Of a DNA stretch of 37,805 nucleotides, positions 7,909-15,886 are shown one piece after another. Positions within the stretch are counted from its first letter, which is position 1; every line of letters begins with the position of its first letter. Both the position numbers and the translations under genes were made by a program. The notes beneath the pieces are model-generated. The model saw nothing but the letters and a program-made list of their open reading frames with translations, made no database searches and was not told the DNA's origin. The stretch is from Azospirillaceae bacterium (lineage in GTDB: Bacteria > Pseudomonadota > Alphaproteobacteria > Azospirillales > Azospirillaceae), in contig DASQNC010000014.1 in assembly GCA_035645145.1 (NCBI GenBank), forward strand, positions 1 through 37,805, given 5' to 3'.

Positions 7909-9411
7909 GTGACCTCCACGCCACTTTCCAAAGGCCCCGCCCCCTCCCCGACCGCCCGCCTGCTGCTGCCGCTGGGCTTGGTGGCGGCCGCGGGCCTGCT
8001 TGCGTGGAAGACGTCGGGGACGGACATGGCGTCCGCCACACGCGTGGTCGGCGGACTGCTGCCGCCGGCCGCGGCGGTGGCCCTCTGGCTGGCGCTGGCC
8101 TATCTGGCGAACCGGCTGGTGGGCGTCTTCGTCTGGGACGGGTGGTTCGGCCGGCGTGGGGCACGGCCTGTGCCGCGCCTGATCGTCCAGATGACGGGCA
8201 TTGCGATCTACGCCTGCGCCGGCGCGCTGATCCTGACGCAGGTCTTCGGCGGATCCCTCACCGGGATCCTGGCGGCGTCGGGCGTCGTCGGCGTCGTGGC
8301 CGGCATTGCCCTGCGCGGCGTCCTGGCGGACGTGTTCTTCGGGATCGCCATGAACATGGACCGGGCGGTCGGCTTGGGCGACTGGGTGGAGCTGACCCGC
8401 CACGGCAAGACCGTCCAGGGCCAGGTCGATCAGATGAACTGGCGCGCCACCCATCTTGTGGACCGCACCGGCGACCTGGTGGTGGTGCCCAACAGCGAGA
8501 TGGCATCCGGCATCGTCATCAACCGGTCACGGCCGGCGGGCGTGGTCGAGGCCAAGGTCTCGATCCCGGTCGATGCCGGCGTCCCGGCGGATCGCGCGAT
8601 CCGTATCCTGTCAGCCTCGCTCCTGCGCTGCGCCGACCAGGGGCAGATCCTGGCGGATCCGGCCCCGTTCGTGCTGGCGAATGCGGTTCAGAGCGGATCC
8701 GTCGAGTACGCGCTGGTCTTCTTCCTCGACCCCGACCGGCACAGCCCGGGCAGGGCGCAGAGCGCGGTCCTGATGGCGGCGCTGCGCCAGCTGTCGTTCG
8801 TCGGGCTGGCTCCGGCCGCACCGGCCACGCGCCAGGTTCCGACCACCCCCCTTCCCGCCCGCGATGGAATGCCCGGGGCGGAGCACTACGACCTCGTCGC
8901 GCGCATTCCCTTGTTCGCCCCGCTCGACGCGGCCGAGGTCGCGGCCATTGCCGGGCGCATGGCGGTCCGCTCGTTCCCCCGCGGCGCCACGCTGATGCGG
9001 GCCGGCGAGCCGGGCGAAACCATGATGGTGCTGATGGAAGGCGCGCTCGACGTCGTGATCCCCATGGCGGACGGCGCCCCCGACGGTACTCCCGGGCGGC
9101 TGGCGGGCGAACGGGTGGCCGGCCTGTGGCCCGGCGACTGCTTCGGCGAGATGTCGCTGCTGACCGGTGCGCCGCGGGCGGCGACCATCGTCGCGGCGAC
9201 CGACTGCGTGGCGGGCGAGATCGACCGCGAGCAGATGGGCGACCTGTTCGCCCGGAACCCCGCGCTGGTGGATGCCATCGCCGCCATCATTGCCGAACGC
9301 CAAGCCGCGAACGAGGCCGCCCGGAGGCCCAAAGGCCAGGGCAAAGCCGCACACCATCCGAGCCTGACGGATCGGCTCACTTCGCGGATCCGGGGGATTT
9401 TCGGGGTTTAG
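7909..9411 (+). CDS. MscS-type channel with C-terminal cyclic-nucleotide-binding domain (bCNG-like)
   Basis: 500 residues. Hydrophobic segments lie at about 18-36, 50-75, 91-112 and 117-137; the last is the Ala/Gly-rich MscS pore helix (GILAASGVVGVVAGIALRG). The MscS beta domain follows (FFGIAMNMDRAVGLGDWVEL, then VVVPNSEMASGIVINRS at 191-207). A cyclic-nucleotide-binding domain occupies about 328-465, with the phosphate-binding cassette GDCFGEMSLL...PRAAT (410-425; Glu414 and Arg423 are the usual cNMP contacts). This is the layout of the bCNG family: MscS-derived channels gated by cAMP or cGMP with little tension response. The start is GTG at 7909; the ribosome-binding site is poor, so the exact start is uncertain. 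It lies 111 bases after modC, and no functional link is known. Confidence 0.9.
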   Translation: MTSTPLSKGPAPSPTARLLLPLGLVAAAGLLAWKTSGTDMASATRVVGGLLPPAAAVALWLALAYLANRLVGVFVWDGWFGRRGARPVPRLIVQMTGIAIYACAGALILTQVFGGSLTGILAASGVVGVVAGIALRGVLADVFFGIAMNMDRAVGLGDWVELTRHGKTVQGQVDQMNWRATHLVDRTGDLVVVPNSEMASGIVINRSRPAGVVEAKVSIPVDAGVPADRAIRILSASLLRCADQGQILADPAPFVLANAVQSGSVEYALVFFLDPDRHSPGRAQSAVLMAALRQLSFVGLAPAAPATRQVPTTPLPARDGMPGAEHYDLVARIPLFAPLDAAEVAAIAGRMAVRSFPRGATLMRAGEPGETMMVLMEGALDVVIPMADGAPDGTPGRLAGERVAGLWPGDCFGEMSLLTGAPRAATIVAATDCVAGEIDREQMGDLFARNPALVDAIAAIIAERQAANEAARRPKGQGKAAHHPSLTDRLTSRIRGIFGV

Positions 9412-9629
9412 GGCCAGCCCCGCGACCGATATACGGCACGTTCCAAGGACCGGAGCGGATCCATCCCCGGACCACCGGCATGAAGAATTTTGAATCCGGC
9501 GGCCGAACCGACCCTGTACTCCCCCGCACCCGGCCGAAGGCGCTGCGTCAAAGCTTCCACGGAGCAGGGGGGAGCAGGGGTGGCGCGGACCTTTGTCGGT
9601 TTCGGTATGGCGCCCCAGGGCCGACTGCC

Positions 9630-10175
9630 CTACGGCCGGAACCGTTCGTAGACCGCCACTTCGGCCCCCTTGTAGACGGCGGGTGCCGCCGGCCGGTAGC
9701 CGCACTTCTGCGCCACCCGGATTGAGGCCGTGTTCTCCGGCGTGATCATGCAAACCGTCCGCCGACCGTCGAACGCCGCGTCAGCCCATGCGTGTACGGC
9801 GTTCACCGCTTCGGTCGCGAAGCCGCGCCCCTCCGCCCACGGCGCCAGGACCCACCCCGCTTCGGGGGCGCCCTCGAAGGAAGGCTCGATCTCGCGGCGG
9901 AAGTCCCCGAAGCCCACCTCGCCGACGAAGCGCCCCGTCCCGCGCTCGACCACCGCCCAGTAGCCGTAGCCGACCATGCGCCAATGTCCGGCATAGCGCA
10001 GCAACCGCGACCAGGACTCCTCGCGCGTGAACGGACGGCCACCGATGTAACGCGTCACACCGGGATCGCCCCACATTGCGGCGCTGTCGTCGAAATCGTC
10101 GACACGGTGTCCGCGCAGCATGAGGCGCTCGGTCTCGAGCACCGGCGCATCCTGAATTCGTGGGTTGGCTTGCAT
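9630..10175 (-). CDS. GNAT family N-acetyltransferase (RimJ/RimL-like)
   Basis: 181 residues of the acetyltransferase_3 type. The opening is VLETERLMLRG, the core has YGYWAVVERGTGRFVGEVGF, the acetyl-CoA region is AGWVLAPWAEGRGFATEAV, and the end has ENTASIRVAQKCGYR. It transfers an acetyl group from acetyl-CoA to an amine; the substrate (ribosomal protein, drug or metabolite) cannot be told. The ATG at 10175 has AGAGG five bases upstream and is preferred to the ATG at 10214. Convergent with the channel gene across a 218-base gap that contains an exact tandem 10-bp duplication (9561-9580). Confidence 0.88.
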   Translation of the reverse strand: MQANPRIQDAPVLETERLMLRGHRVDDFDDSAAMWGDPGVTRYIGGRPFTREESWSRLLRYAGHWRMVGYGYWAVVERGTGRFVGEVGFGDFRREIEPSFEGAPEAGWVLAPWAEGRGFATEAVNAVHAWADAAFDGRRTVCMITPENTASIRVAQKCGYRPAAPAVYKGAEVAVYERFRP

Positions 10176-10366
10176 CCGTTCCTCTGGTCCCCGAGCCCCG
10201 ATGCAGCCCCGCATCGTCCCAGGCGCATTCTTCCGCTATCCGGACGCAGCATACATGGCGCGTACTTTCGTGTCGTGTGCCTCTGCCTTGCGGCCGATCT
10301 GCCGAACCTTGCGGGCGGGCGGCAAAGGCGGAGGCCGGGAGCGGCCGCCCTTACCCAAAATGGCAT

Positions 10367-10379
10367 ACTACTAAGTAGT
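10367..10379. promoter_or_regulatory. 13-bp palindrome next to a TATAAA box
   Basis: ACTACT-A-AGTAGT is a perfect palindrome in an AT-rich patch. A TATAAA at 10382-10387 follows by two bases, placing the palindrome between possible -35 and -10 positions, where an operator would sit. No good -35 element is seen. Role inferred from layout only. Confidence 0.35.
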
Positions 10380-10551
10380 TATATAAAACTGGCTAGTCGT
10401 ACTGACTTTTGCATTAGGTGTCGACATTGAAACGCTGCACAGGTTGGTGTACACCCTCGGACCAATCATGTAGTTCCGCCGAATTCGCGGATTTGGCTTC
10501 GTCACACCATCTCGACAGCGTTGGTGACCGCGATGGATTTGCATCCGTTCG

Positions 10552-10592
10552 TCACATGACAGTGCGGTGGATCTTCCGACCCTGTCATGACA
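10552..10592. promoter_or_regulatory. Paired TGTCATGACA-like operator candidate
   Basis: CATGACAG (10555-10562) and CTGTCATG (10582-10589) form an exact 8-bp inverted repeat. The right copy is itself the perfect palindrome TGTCATGACA (10583-10592) and the left copy is a near match, TCACATGACA (10552-10561). The two centres are 31 bases apart, about three helical turns, as expected for two dimers binding one face. The regulator is unknown. Confidence 0.35.
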
Positions 10593-10708
10593 TAAATGAA
10601 CAAACCTTTTGGGACTGGGTGCCTTTGCAGCCCGCTCACCTGAGCTTGATTTCGCTGTGACGACCACAGGCAGGCCTCAGCAAACACGGCCCGCCTGGAT
10701 CTTCCGCG

Positions 10709-10737
10709 GGGGCGCATCGCGCCCCATTCTTGCTTTT
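10709..10737 (+). terminator. Terminator-like hairpin upstream of the HWE kinase gene
   Basis: A perfect 7-bp stem GGGGCGC / GCGCCCC with an ATC loop is followed by ATTCTTGCTTTT. In the plus direction this looks like an intrinsic terminator, yet no plus-strand gene lies between 9411 and it. It could end an intergenic RNA or attenuate a leader before the kinase ATG at 10789. Confidence 0.5.
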
Positions 10738-10788
10738 GGTCGGCCGCTTGCCGGGTACCGTTGAGACTTGGGGGCGGGAGAAACGCTC

Positions 10789-12573
10789 ATGGACATGCTG
10801 AGAGCGGGTGCCGGGGCACCGACGGCGAGCGGCCCCGTGCTTGCCATCGACGACACCGTCCTCGAACTGCTGCCGGTGGCCGTCTGTGTATGCGATGCCG
10901 CCGGCCAGATCATCCGGTACAACAGAAAGGCGTCGGAACTCTGGGGGCGATCACCCCGCCACGGGGATCCGGACGAGCGCTTCTGCGGGGCGCACCGGAT
11001 CTACCACTCCGATGGACGGCCGTTGCCGCACAACGAAGCGCCAATCGTGGACGTGCTCCGGACGGGCCGCCCGGTCCAGGACATCGAAGCCCAGATCGAA
11101 CAGCCGGACGGGCGGCGCCTCTGGGTGCAGATCAACATCGTGCCGGTCCGCAACGACACGGGCGATGTGACAGGCGCCATCACCTGCCTCCAGGACATCA
11201 CCGAGCGCAAGAAGGCCGAAGTGGCGGCCGAAGAGGTCCGGGCGCTTCTGCGCGCGGTCATCGAAACGACCCCCGAGTGCATCAAGGTCGTCGCGGCCGA
11301 CAGCACGCTGCTGCACATGAACCCGGCCGGGCTGCGGATGGTCGGGGCCGACGGCGCCAACACCGTCGAGGGGGCCTGCACCCTGAACCTGATCGCGCCC
11401 GAGTACCGTCGGGAGTGGCAGGCCAACCACGACCGCGTGTGCACCGGGGAGAGCGTCTCCTGGGAATTCGACATCGTCGGCCTGCACGGCATGCGGCGCC
11501 ACATGGAAACCCACGCCGCGCCCCTGCGGATGCCGGACGGCACCACCGCCCAGCTCGCCGTCACGCGCGATGTCACCCGGCGCAAGCGGGACGAGGCGGC
11601 CCTGCGCGAGAGCGAACGGCGCCTGCGCGAGCTGCTCGATGCGCTGCCCGCGGCCGTGTACACGACCGATTCCGAAGGCCGGATCACCTTCTACAACGAG
11701 GCCGCGGCCGAGTTCTGGGGCCACCGTCCGGAGCTGGGCCACGACCAGTGGTGCGGGTCCTGGCGCCTGTACTGGCCGGACGGCACGCCGTTGCCGCACG
11801 AGGAATGCCCGATGGCGGTGGCGTTGAAGGAAAACCGGCCCGTCCGGGACGTCGAGGCCGTGGCCGAACGGCCGGACGGCACCCGCGTTCCGTTCGTCCC
11901 CTATCCCACGCCGCTGCGCGATGCCTCGGGGGCCTTGGTTGGCGGGGTGAACATGCTGGTGGACATCTCCCGCCACAAGCGTGCCGAGGAACGGCAGAAC
12001 CTGCTGATCCGGGAGCTCAACCACCGGGTCAAGAACACGCTGGCGACCGTCCAATCGATCGCGGTGCAGAGCTTCCGCGGCCCGGACATTGGATCGCGCA
12101 AGTGGTTCGAGGGCCGCCTGATGGCCCTGTCCAAGACCCACGACGTGCTCACGCGCGAGAATTGGGAAGGCGCCGGCCTGCGCGAGGTCGTGCAGGAAGT
12201 GATCGCCCCGTATATCGGCGAGGGTCCGAACCGCTTCGCCATCGACGGCCCGGATTTGCGCCTGGCCCCGGAGATGGCCCTGCCCCTGTCGATGGCCGTC
12301 CACGAGCTTTGCACCAATGCGGCCAAGTACGGCGCCCTGTCGAACATGGAGGGGCAGGTCGGCATCCGTTGGACGGTGGCGCGCACCGAAGCGGGGCCCC
12401 GGCTGCACCTTCGTTGGGCGGAGCGCGGCGGCCCGCCGGTGGAGGTGCCGAAGCGCCGCGGGTTCGGATCACGGATGATCGAGCGGGGCCTTGCCCACGA
12501 GCTTAGTGCCGAGGTTCGGCTGGAATTCGCTCCGAGTGGAGTCGTATGCGATATCAAGGCGCCACTGCATTGA
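10789..12573 (+). CDS. Three-PAS HWE-family sensor histidine kinase
   Basis: 594 residues, no membrane segment, so probably cytosolic. Three PAS domains lie at about 22-140, 151-266 and 276-396; PAS1 and PAS3 are similar to each other (both carry a DG-PLPH-E segment and a DVEA/DIEA...PDG-R strand). The kinase core has phospho-acceptor His412 in RELNHRVKNTLATVQS, the N-box VHELCTNAAKYG (Glu506, Asn510) and the diagnostic W-x-E (Trp543, Glu545) in RWAERGGPPV, which places it in the HWE family. The ATG at 10789 has GGGAG eight bases upstream; a TTG at 10768 is less likely. Its stop overlaps the response-regulator start (TGATG). The signal sensed is unknown; Cys residues in the PAS domains are not an obvious haem or flavin motif. 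Confidence 0.93.
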   Translation: MDMLRAGAGAPTASGPVLAIDDTVLELLPVAVCVCDAAGQIIRYNRKASELWGRSPRHGDPDERFCGAHRIYHSDGRPLPHNEAPIVDVLRTGRPVQDIEAQIEQPDGRRLWVQINIVPVRNDTGDVTGAITCLQDITERKKAEVAAEEVRALLRAVIETTPECIKVVAADSTLLHMNPAGLRMVGADGANTVEGACTLNLIAPEYRREWQANHDRVCTGESVSWEFDIVGLHGMRRHMETHAAPLRMPDGTTAQLAVTRDVTRRKRDEAALRESERRLRELLDALPAAVYTTDSEGRITFYNEAAAEFWGHRPELGHDQWCGSWRLYWPDGTPLPHEECPMAVALKENRPVRDVEAVAERPDGTRVPFVPYPTPLRDASGALVGGVNMLVDISRHKRAEERQNLLIRELNHRVKNTLATVQSIAVQSFRGPDIGSRKWFEGRLMALSKTHDVLTRENWEGAGLREVVQEVIAPYIGEGPNRFAIDGPDLRLAPEMALPLSMAVHELCTNAAKYGALSNMEGQVGIRWTVARTEAGPRLHLRWAERGGPPVEVPKRRGFGSRMIERGLAHELSAEVRLEFAPSGVVCDIKAPLH

Positions 12574-12941
12574 TGGCCCAAAATCAACAACGCGTGCTCC
12601 TGGTCGAGGACGAGGCCATGGTCGCCATGCTCGTCGAGGACATGCTGCTCGACCTCGGCTTTGGCGAGGTCAAGGTCGTGGCGCGGCTTGAGGACGCGAT
12701 CCGGATGGCGGACAGCATCCCCTGCGACCTTGCCATCCTCGACGTGAACCTGAAGGGCGTGCCCTCGTATCCGGTCGCCGAGATCCTGCGACGGCGAGGC
12801 GTGCCGATCATCTTCACGACCGGCTACGGGGCGGAGGGGCTGGACGCGGCCTCCGCGGGTACGCCGGTGCTTCAGAAGCCGTTCCAACAGGACCAGCTTG
12901 AAGCGGTGGTGTCCCAGGTCCTGTCCGCCCGGGATTCCTGA
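12573..12941 (+). CDS. Single-domain response regulator
   Basis: 122 residues, a receiver domain only: acidic pair Glu12-Asp13 (VEDEAM), phospho-acceptor Asp57 (AILDVNLKG), Thr83 (FTTGYG) and Lys102 (LQKPF). With no output domain it probably acts as a phosphate relay or sink, or binds a target protein, as is common for HWE-kinase partners. The ATG at 12573 shares bases with the kinase stop. An ATG at 12546 with GGAG just upstream would add nine residues and overlap the kinase by 28 bases, so the start is not settled. It converges with the serine hydrolase with only 9 bases between stops. Confidence 0.92.
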   Translation: MAQNQQRVLLVEDEAMVAMLVEDMLLDLGFGEVKVVARLEDAIRMADSIPCDLAILDVNLKGVPSYPVAEILRRRGVPIIFTTGYGAEGLDAASAGTPVLQKPFQQDQLEAVVSQVLSARDS

Positions 12942-12950
12942 ACGCGGCAC

Positions 12951-13850
12951 CTATGGTCCGGTGAGAAGCCGCAGGGCCTCGTATTCGGCGACACCCTCGC
13001 TCCGCCCGGCTGCGGCGAACACGGCGGCGGTACGGCATCCGCCGTCGCCCGACGTGTGGTAGACCGCACCGACACTCCCCGGCCCCCCCGCGGAATGTCC
13101 GACCACTTCAAGCGGCTTCGCCATGCCCGGCCCCTGCATGGCGCCCATCATCAGGCCAAGCCCATAACCGGCCGTCCGCCAGGGCCGTCCGGCGACCGCC
13201 CCGCCGATAGGGTACCGGTCCAGCAGGGCCGCGCGCGAAGCGGGCGACAGCAGGCCGCCGGTCAGGAGCCGATGCAGTGCGAGCGCCGCTTCGGCGACGG
13301 GCCCCACGACAGTGCCATGGTAGACCCAACCCGGGTGATAACCGTGCCCGCCCTCGAAGACGGTCGCGCGCATGTCCTGGGGTGTTTCGGCGACCCGGGC
13401 GAACCGAAGGCCGAGCGGTTCGAGGACGAGGCGGTGCAGCGCGTCCTTCAGGCCGAGGCCGCAGGTCCGCTCGATCCGGCGGCGCAGCAGCAGGTAGCCG
13501 ACGTTCGAATAGGCCCAGCCCGTCCCCGGTGCGAACAGCAGCCGGTCGGGCGGGACACGCGCCAGGAGATCATCCTCCGACCAGGGCACCTCCCCAGCCG
13601 CGACGGCCTCGTGGTAGTCCGGGAGCCCGCCGTAGTCGCCGACGCCCGCACGATGCTGAAGCAGGTCACGGGGCGTGTAGGGCATGCCGTCGAGGGGTGC
13701 GTCGAGGCCCAGGCGGCCGTCCTCGGCCAAGCGCAGGACACAGGCCGCGATCAGGGTTTTGGTGAAGCTCCACCACGGAACGATGGCGGCCGAGGTCGGG
13801 CTTTCAAGCTGCCCGTTGGCGTTCACGACGGCGGTGTGGCTCAAATTCAT
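12951..13850 (-). CDS. Serine hydrolase of the beta-lactamase/PBP fold
   Basis: 299 residues from the ATG at 13850. The three motifs of class C beta-lactamase-like hydrolases are present: SFTK (Ser28, Lys31), YSN (Tyr114, Asn116) and HSAGG (252-256) in place of KTG. Such proteins are esterases, D-aminopeptidases or lactamase relatives; the substrate cannot be named. There is no clear ribosome-binding site at 13850 and the domain begins very close to this Met, so a start further upstream in the same open frame (for example ATG at 13946) is possible. It is divergent from the oxygenase gene across about 290 bases. Confidence 0.85.
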   Translation of the reverse strand: MNLSHTAVVNANGQLESPTSAAIVPWWSFTKTLIAACVLRLAEDGRLGLDAPLDGMPYTPRDLLQHRAGVGDYGGLPDYHEAVAAGEVPWSEDDLLARVPPDRLLFAPGTGWAYSNVGYLLLRRRIERTCGLGLKDALHRLVLEPLGLRFARVAETPQDMRATVFEGGHGYHPGWVYHGTVVGPVAEAALALHRLLTGGLLSPASRAALLDRYPIGGAVAGRPWRTAGYGLGLMMGAMQGPGMAKPLEVVGHSAGGPGSVGAVYHTSGDGGCRTAAVFAAAGRSEGVAEYEALRLLTGP

Positions 13851-14143
13851 AACGGCAATGGCACGGGTGCAAGTCCGGGAAAATCCGGTCGTCCCATCAA
13901 CCCGCTGCCGAACCCGGCCCTCCCGCGGTGGACGCTCCACAGGCATGGGGATACCACAATCCCCGCGTCCGGCGGAACAGCCTCCACCGGACCTTACGGC
14001 AGTGGGAGACCTTCTTGAAATCGTGCGGCAATGCCCGCAAGTTGACCTATCGAATATTTCGGCCACTGCCGAGGGTGATCGCCTGCATGGCCCGTGATTT
14101 CCGGGAACGCCATGCCGTAACGACCCATAGGGGCGGGAACAGT

Positions 14144-15307
14144 ATGAACGGGGCACCTGAAGCCAAATTCTCGTACCGGGACCTTCTGCCTGGCGATCAC
14201 GCCCCGTGGTTTCACCAACGCTCGTTCGGGAACCCGAACTACGCGTTCGACACGGCGGCCGGACGCTACGTCGTCATGTGCTTCTTCGCCTCTGCGGCGG
14301 ATCCGGTGGCCCGCAAGGCCCTTGATGCTGTCCTGGCCCACCGGCATCTGTTCGACGATACGCGCATTTCCTTCTTCGGCGTCAGCCTCGACCCTGGGGA
14401 CGAGTCGAAAGGTCGGGTGCAGGACAGCTATCCGGGATTGCGGTACTTCTGGGACTTCGACGGGACGGTCAGCCGCCTTTATGGCGCGCTCCCGATCGAG
14501 GCGGCGTCCGACGCCGGCCCTGCACCGACGCGCCGCTTCTGGCTTGTGCTCGATCCGACCCTGCGCGTCATGGCCGTATTCCCCTTCACTCCGGGCGGAA
14601 ACGAGACCGCGGCGCTGTTCCGCTATTTGGAACGGTTGCCCCCGGCGCACCAGTTCGCCGGGTTCGAAATCCAGGCTCCCGTGCTGATCCTCCCGAACGT
14701 CTTTGAACCGGAATTCTGCCAGCACCTGATCCGCCTCTACGACGCGCATGGCGGGGAAAAAAGCGGTTTCATGCGTGATGTCGACGGCAAGACCGTCGCC
14801 ATCCAGGACAGCAACCATAAGGTCCGCAGGGACTACATCATCCAGGATCAGGCACTGATCCGGCAGACGCAAAACCGGATCCTGCGCCGGGTGGTGCCCG
14901 AAATCCGGAAGGTCCATCAGTTCCATGTCACCCGCATGGAGCGCTACATCGTGTCGTGTTATGCGGCGGACGAGGGCGGTCACTTCAGAGCCCACCGTGA
15001 CAACACGACGAAGGGCACGGCCCATCGCCGGTTTGCGGTGTCGATCAACCTGAACAGCGACTTCGAAGGCGGGGAAGTGAGCTTTCCGGAATACGGCCCG
15101 CGCTCCTTCAAGCCCCCACCCGGGGGGGCCGTCGTGTTCTCCTGCTCCCTTCTCCATGCCGTTTCCAGGGTTACGAGCGGCCGGCGCTACGCCTTCCTCC
15201 CGTTCTTGTACGATGACGCAGCGGCGAGGATCCGGGAGGAGAACAACAGGTTCCTGGATGAGGATGTGAGTGCCTACCAGGGCGGGGCGGCGGGCCGCAG
15301 GCTCTAA
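14144..15307 (+). CDS. Fusion of degenerate peroxiredoxin-like domain and 2OG-Fe(II) oxygenase
   Basis: 387 residues. The N-terminal half (about 8-165) has the AhpC/TSA thioredoxin-like pattern: GDHAPWF, RYVVMCFFASAADPVARKAL, FFGVSLDPGDE, YFWDFDGTVSRLYG and FWLVLDPTLRV. The position expected for the peroxidatic Cys aligns with Ala56, so peroxidase activity is unlikely by the usual mechanism. The C-terminal half (about 178-357) is a prolyl-4-hydroxylase-type 2OG-Fe(II) oxygenase with iron ligands His284-x-Asp286 (HRDN) and His338 (LLHAV), and Arg348 (SGRRYAF) for 2-oxoglutarate. It should hydroxylate a protein or small molecule. The ATG at 14144 was chosen as the start of the conserved region; the open frame extends upstream to 13928 without family resemblance. 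Monocistronic. Confidence 0.88.
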   Translation: MNGAPEAKFSYRDLLPGDHAPWFHQRSFGNPNYAFDTAAGRYVVMCFFASAADPVARKALDAVLAHRHLFDDTRISFFGVSLDPGDESKGRVQDSYPGLRYFWDFDGTVSRLYGALPIEAASDAGPAPTRRFWLVLDPTLRVMAVFPFTPGGNETAALFRYLERLPPAHQFAGFEIQAPVLILPNVFEPEFCQHLIRLYDAHGGEKSGFMRDVDGKTVAIQDSNHKVRRDYIIQDQALIRQTQNRILRRVVPEIRKVHQFHVTRMERYIVSCYAADEGGHFRAHRDNTTKGTAHRRFAVSINLNSDFEGGEVSFPEYGPRSFKPPPGGAVVFSCSLLHAVSRVTSGRRYAFLPFLYDDAAARIREENNRFLDEDVSAYQGGAAGRRL

Positions 15308-15591
15308 GCTGAGCCTGCATGCAAATCCACCTCGGACTGTGAGGGGGGACTCGCAGGGCCAGATGGTGATTGCCCACTGGCCGGGTTGTCCCGGGCAACA
15401 ACCATGCACTGGGGCTGCCGACCGCGATGTGCGTGCCCACTGCCGCCGGGCAGGTGAACTCGGCCCGCCTATGTCCGGCGGCTTGGCTTCCGCAGTGACG
15501 TGCCGAACAGCGTGGAGGCCCACCGGCACGCGCGAAAAAGGAAAGGCCCCGTCAAGCGGAGCCAGTAATCCATCGACACATCACAAGAAAT
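15308..15591. other. 284-base gap between oxygenase and tRNA-Ala
   Basis: No gene is seen. The only structure noted is a 6-bp inverted repeat GGTTGT / ACAACC (15384-15403) with an 8-base loop and no T-run, a weak terminator candidate for the oxygenase. Confidence 0.4.
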
Positions 15592-15667
15592 TGGTGGAGC
15601 CGAGGGGAATCGAACCCCTGACCTTCTCATTGCGAACGAGACGCTCTCCCAACTGAGCTACGGCCCC
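15592..15667 (-). tRNA. tRNA-Ala (anticodon CGC)
   Basis: A full 76-base cloverleaf can be folded on the minus strand: acceptor GGGGCCG / CGGCTCC, D arm GCTC...GAGC, anticodon stem TCTCG / TGAGA with loop TTCGCAA, T arm AGGGG-TTCGATT-CCCCT, discriminator A and encoded CCA. The anticodon at positions 34-36 is CGC, reading GCG codons. The G3-U70 pair, the key alanine identity element, is present. It stands alone, and no integrase or att duplication is seen beside it. Confidence 0.95.
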
Positions 15668-15716
15668 ACACTCGCGTCGACGGCCCGAAACCAGGGCCGC
15701 CGGAGAAGTGGCGCGG

Positions 15717-15745
15717 ATATTGGTTGCCCGACGCCCCCCTGTCAA
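15717..15745 (-). promoter_or_regulatory. Sigma-70-type promoter for tRNA-Ala
   Basis: On the minus strand a perfect TTGACA (15740-15745) is followed after 17 bases by CAATAT (15717-15722). Transcription would begin about 40 bases upstream of the tRNA 5' end. The -35 is exact; the -10 is poor. Confidence 0.6.
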
Positions 15746-15886
15746 GCGCCCTGACAAATGCCGCGCGCGCAGGTGCGGCAAACCCGCAACGGAACGTGCA
15801 CACGGACGCAGGTTGCCGTGTTGTCGTTGCAACGACACATCATCGGTCAGATATAGTTGCCTACCACCTCGGAGGACCCGGTCCGC

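Larger units (their letters stand above)
10176..10788. other. 613-base gene-free region with AT-rich island
   Basis: No recognisable gene is seen on either strand. The part from about 10350 to 10680 is clearly less GC-rich than its surroundings. It holds a 13-bp palindrome (10367-10379) beside TATAAA, a spaced inverted repeat (10555-10589) and a terminator-like hairpin (10709-10725). It separates the divergent GNAT and HWE kinase genes. Short open frames here have no family resemblance and unremarkable composition. Confidence 0.6.

Noticed and set aside
9561-9580. Tandem GGAGCAGGGG duplication
   Set aside because: Only two 10-bp copies in a short convergent gap; likely simple slippage.
15270-15656. 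Plus-strand open frame with a [10 protein letters not shown]-like C-terminus
   Set aside because: This well-known phrase is the translation of the tRNA antisense; here it comes from tRNA-Ala at 15592-15667.
15592-15667. tRNA-Ala as an integration site
   Set aside because: No integrase, no repeated 3' tRNA end and ordinary neighbours on both sides.
15581-15838. Minus-strand open frame containing [19 protein letters not shown]
   Set aside because: Also a translation of the tRNA gene in the sense direction, not a protein gene.
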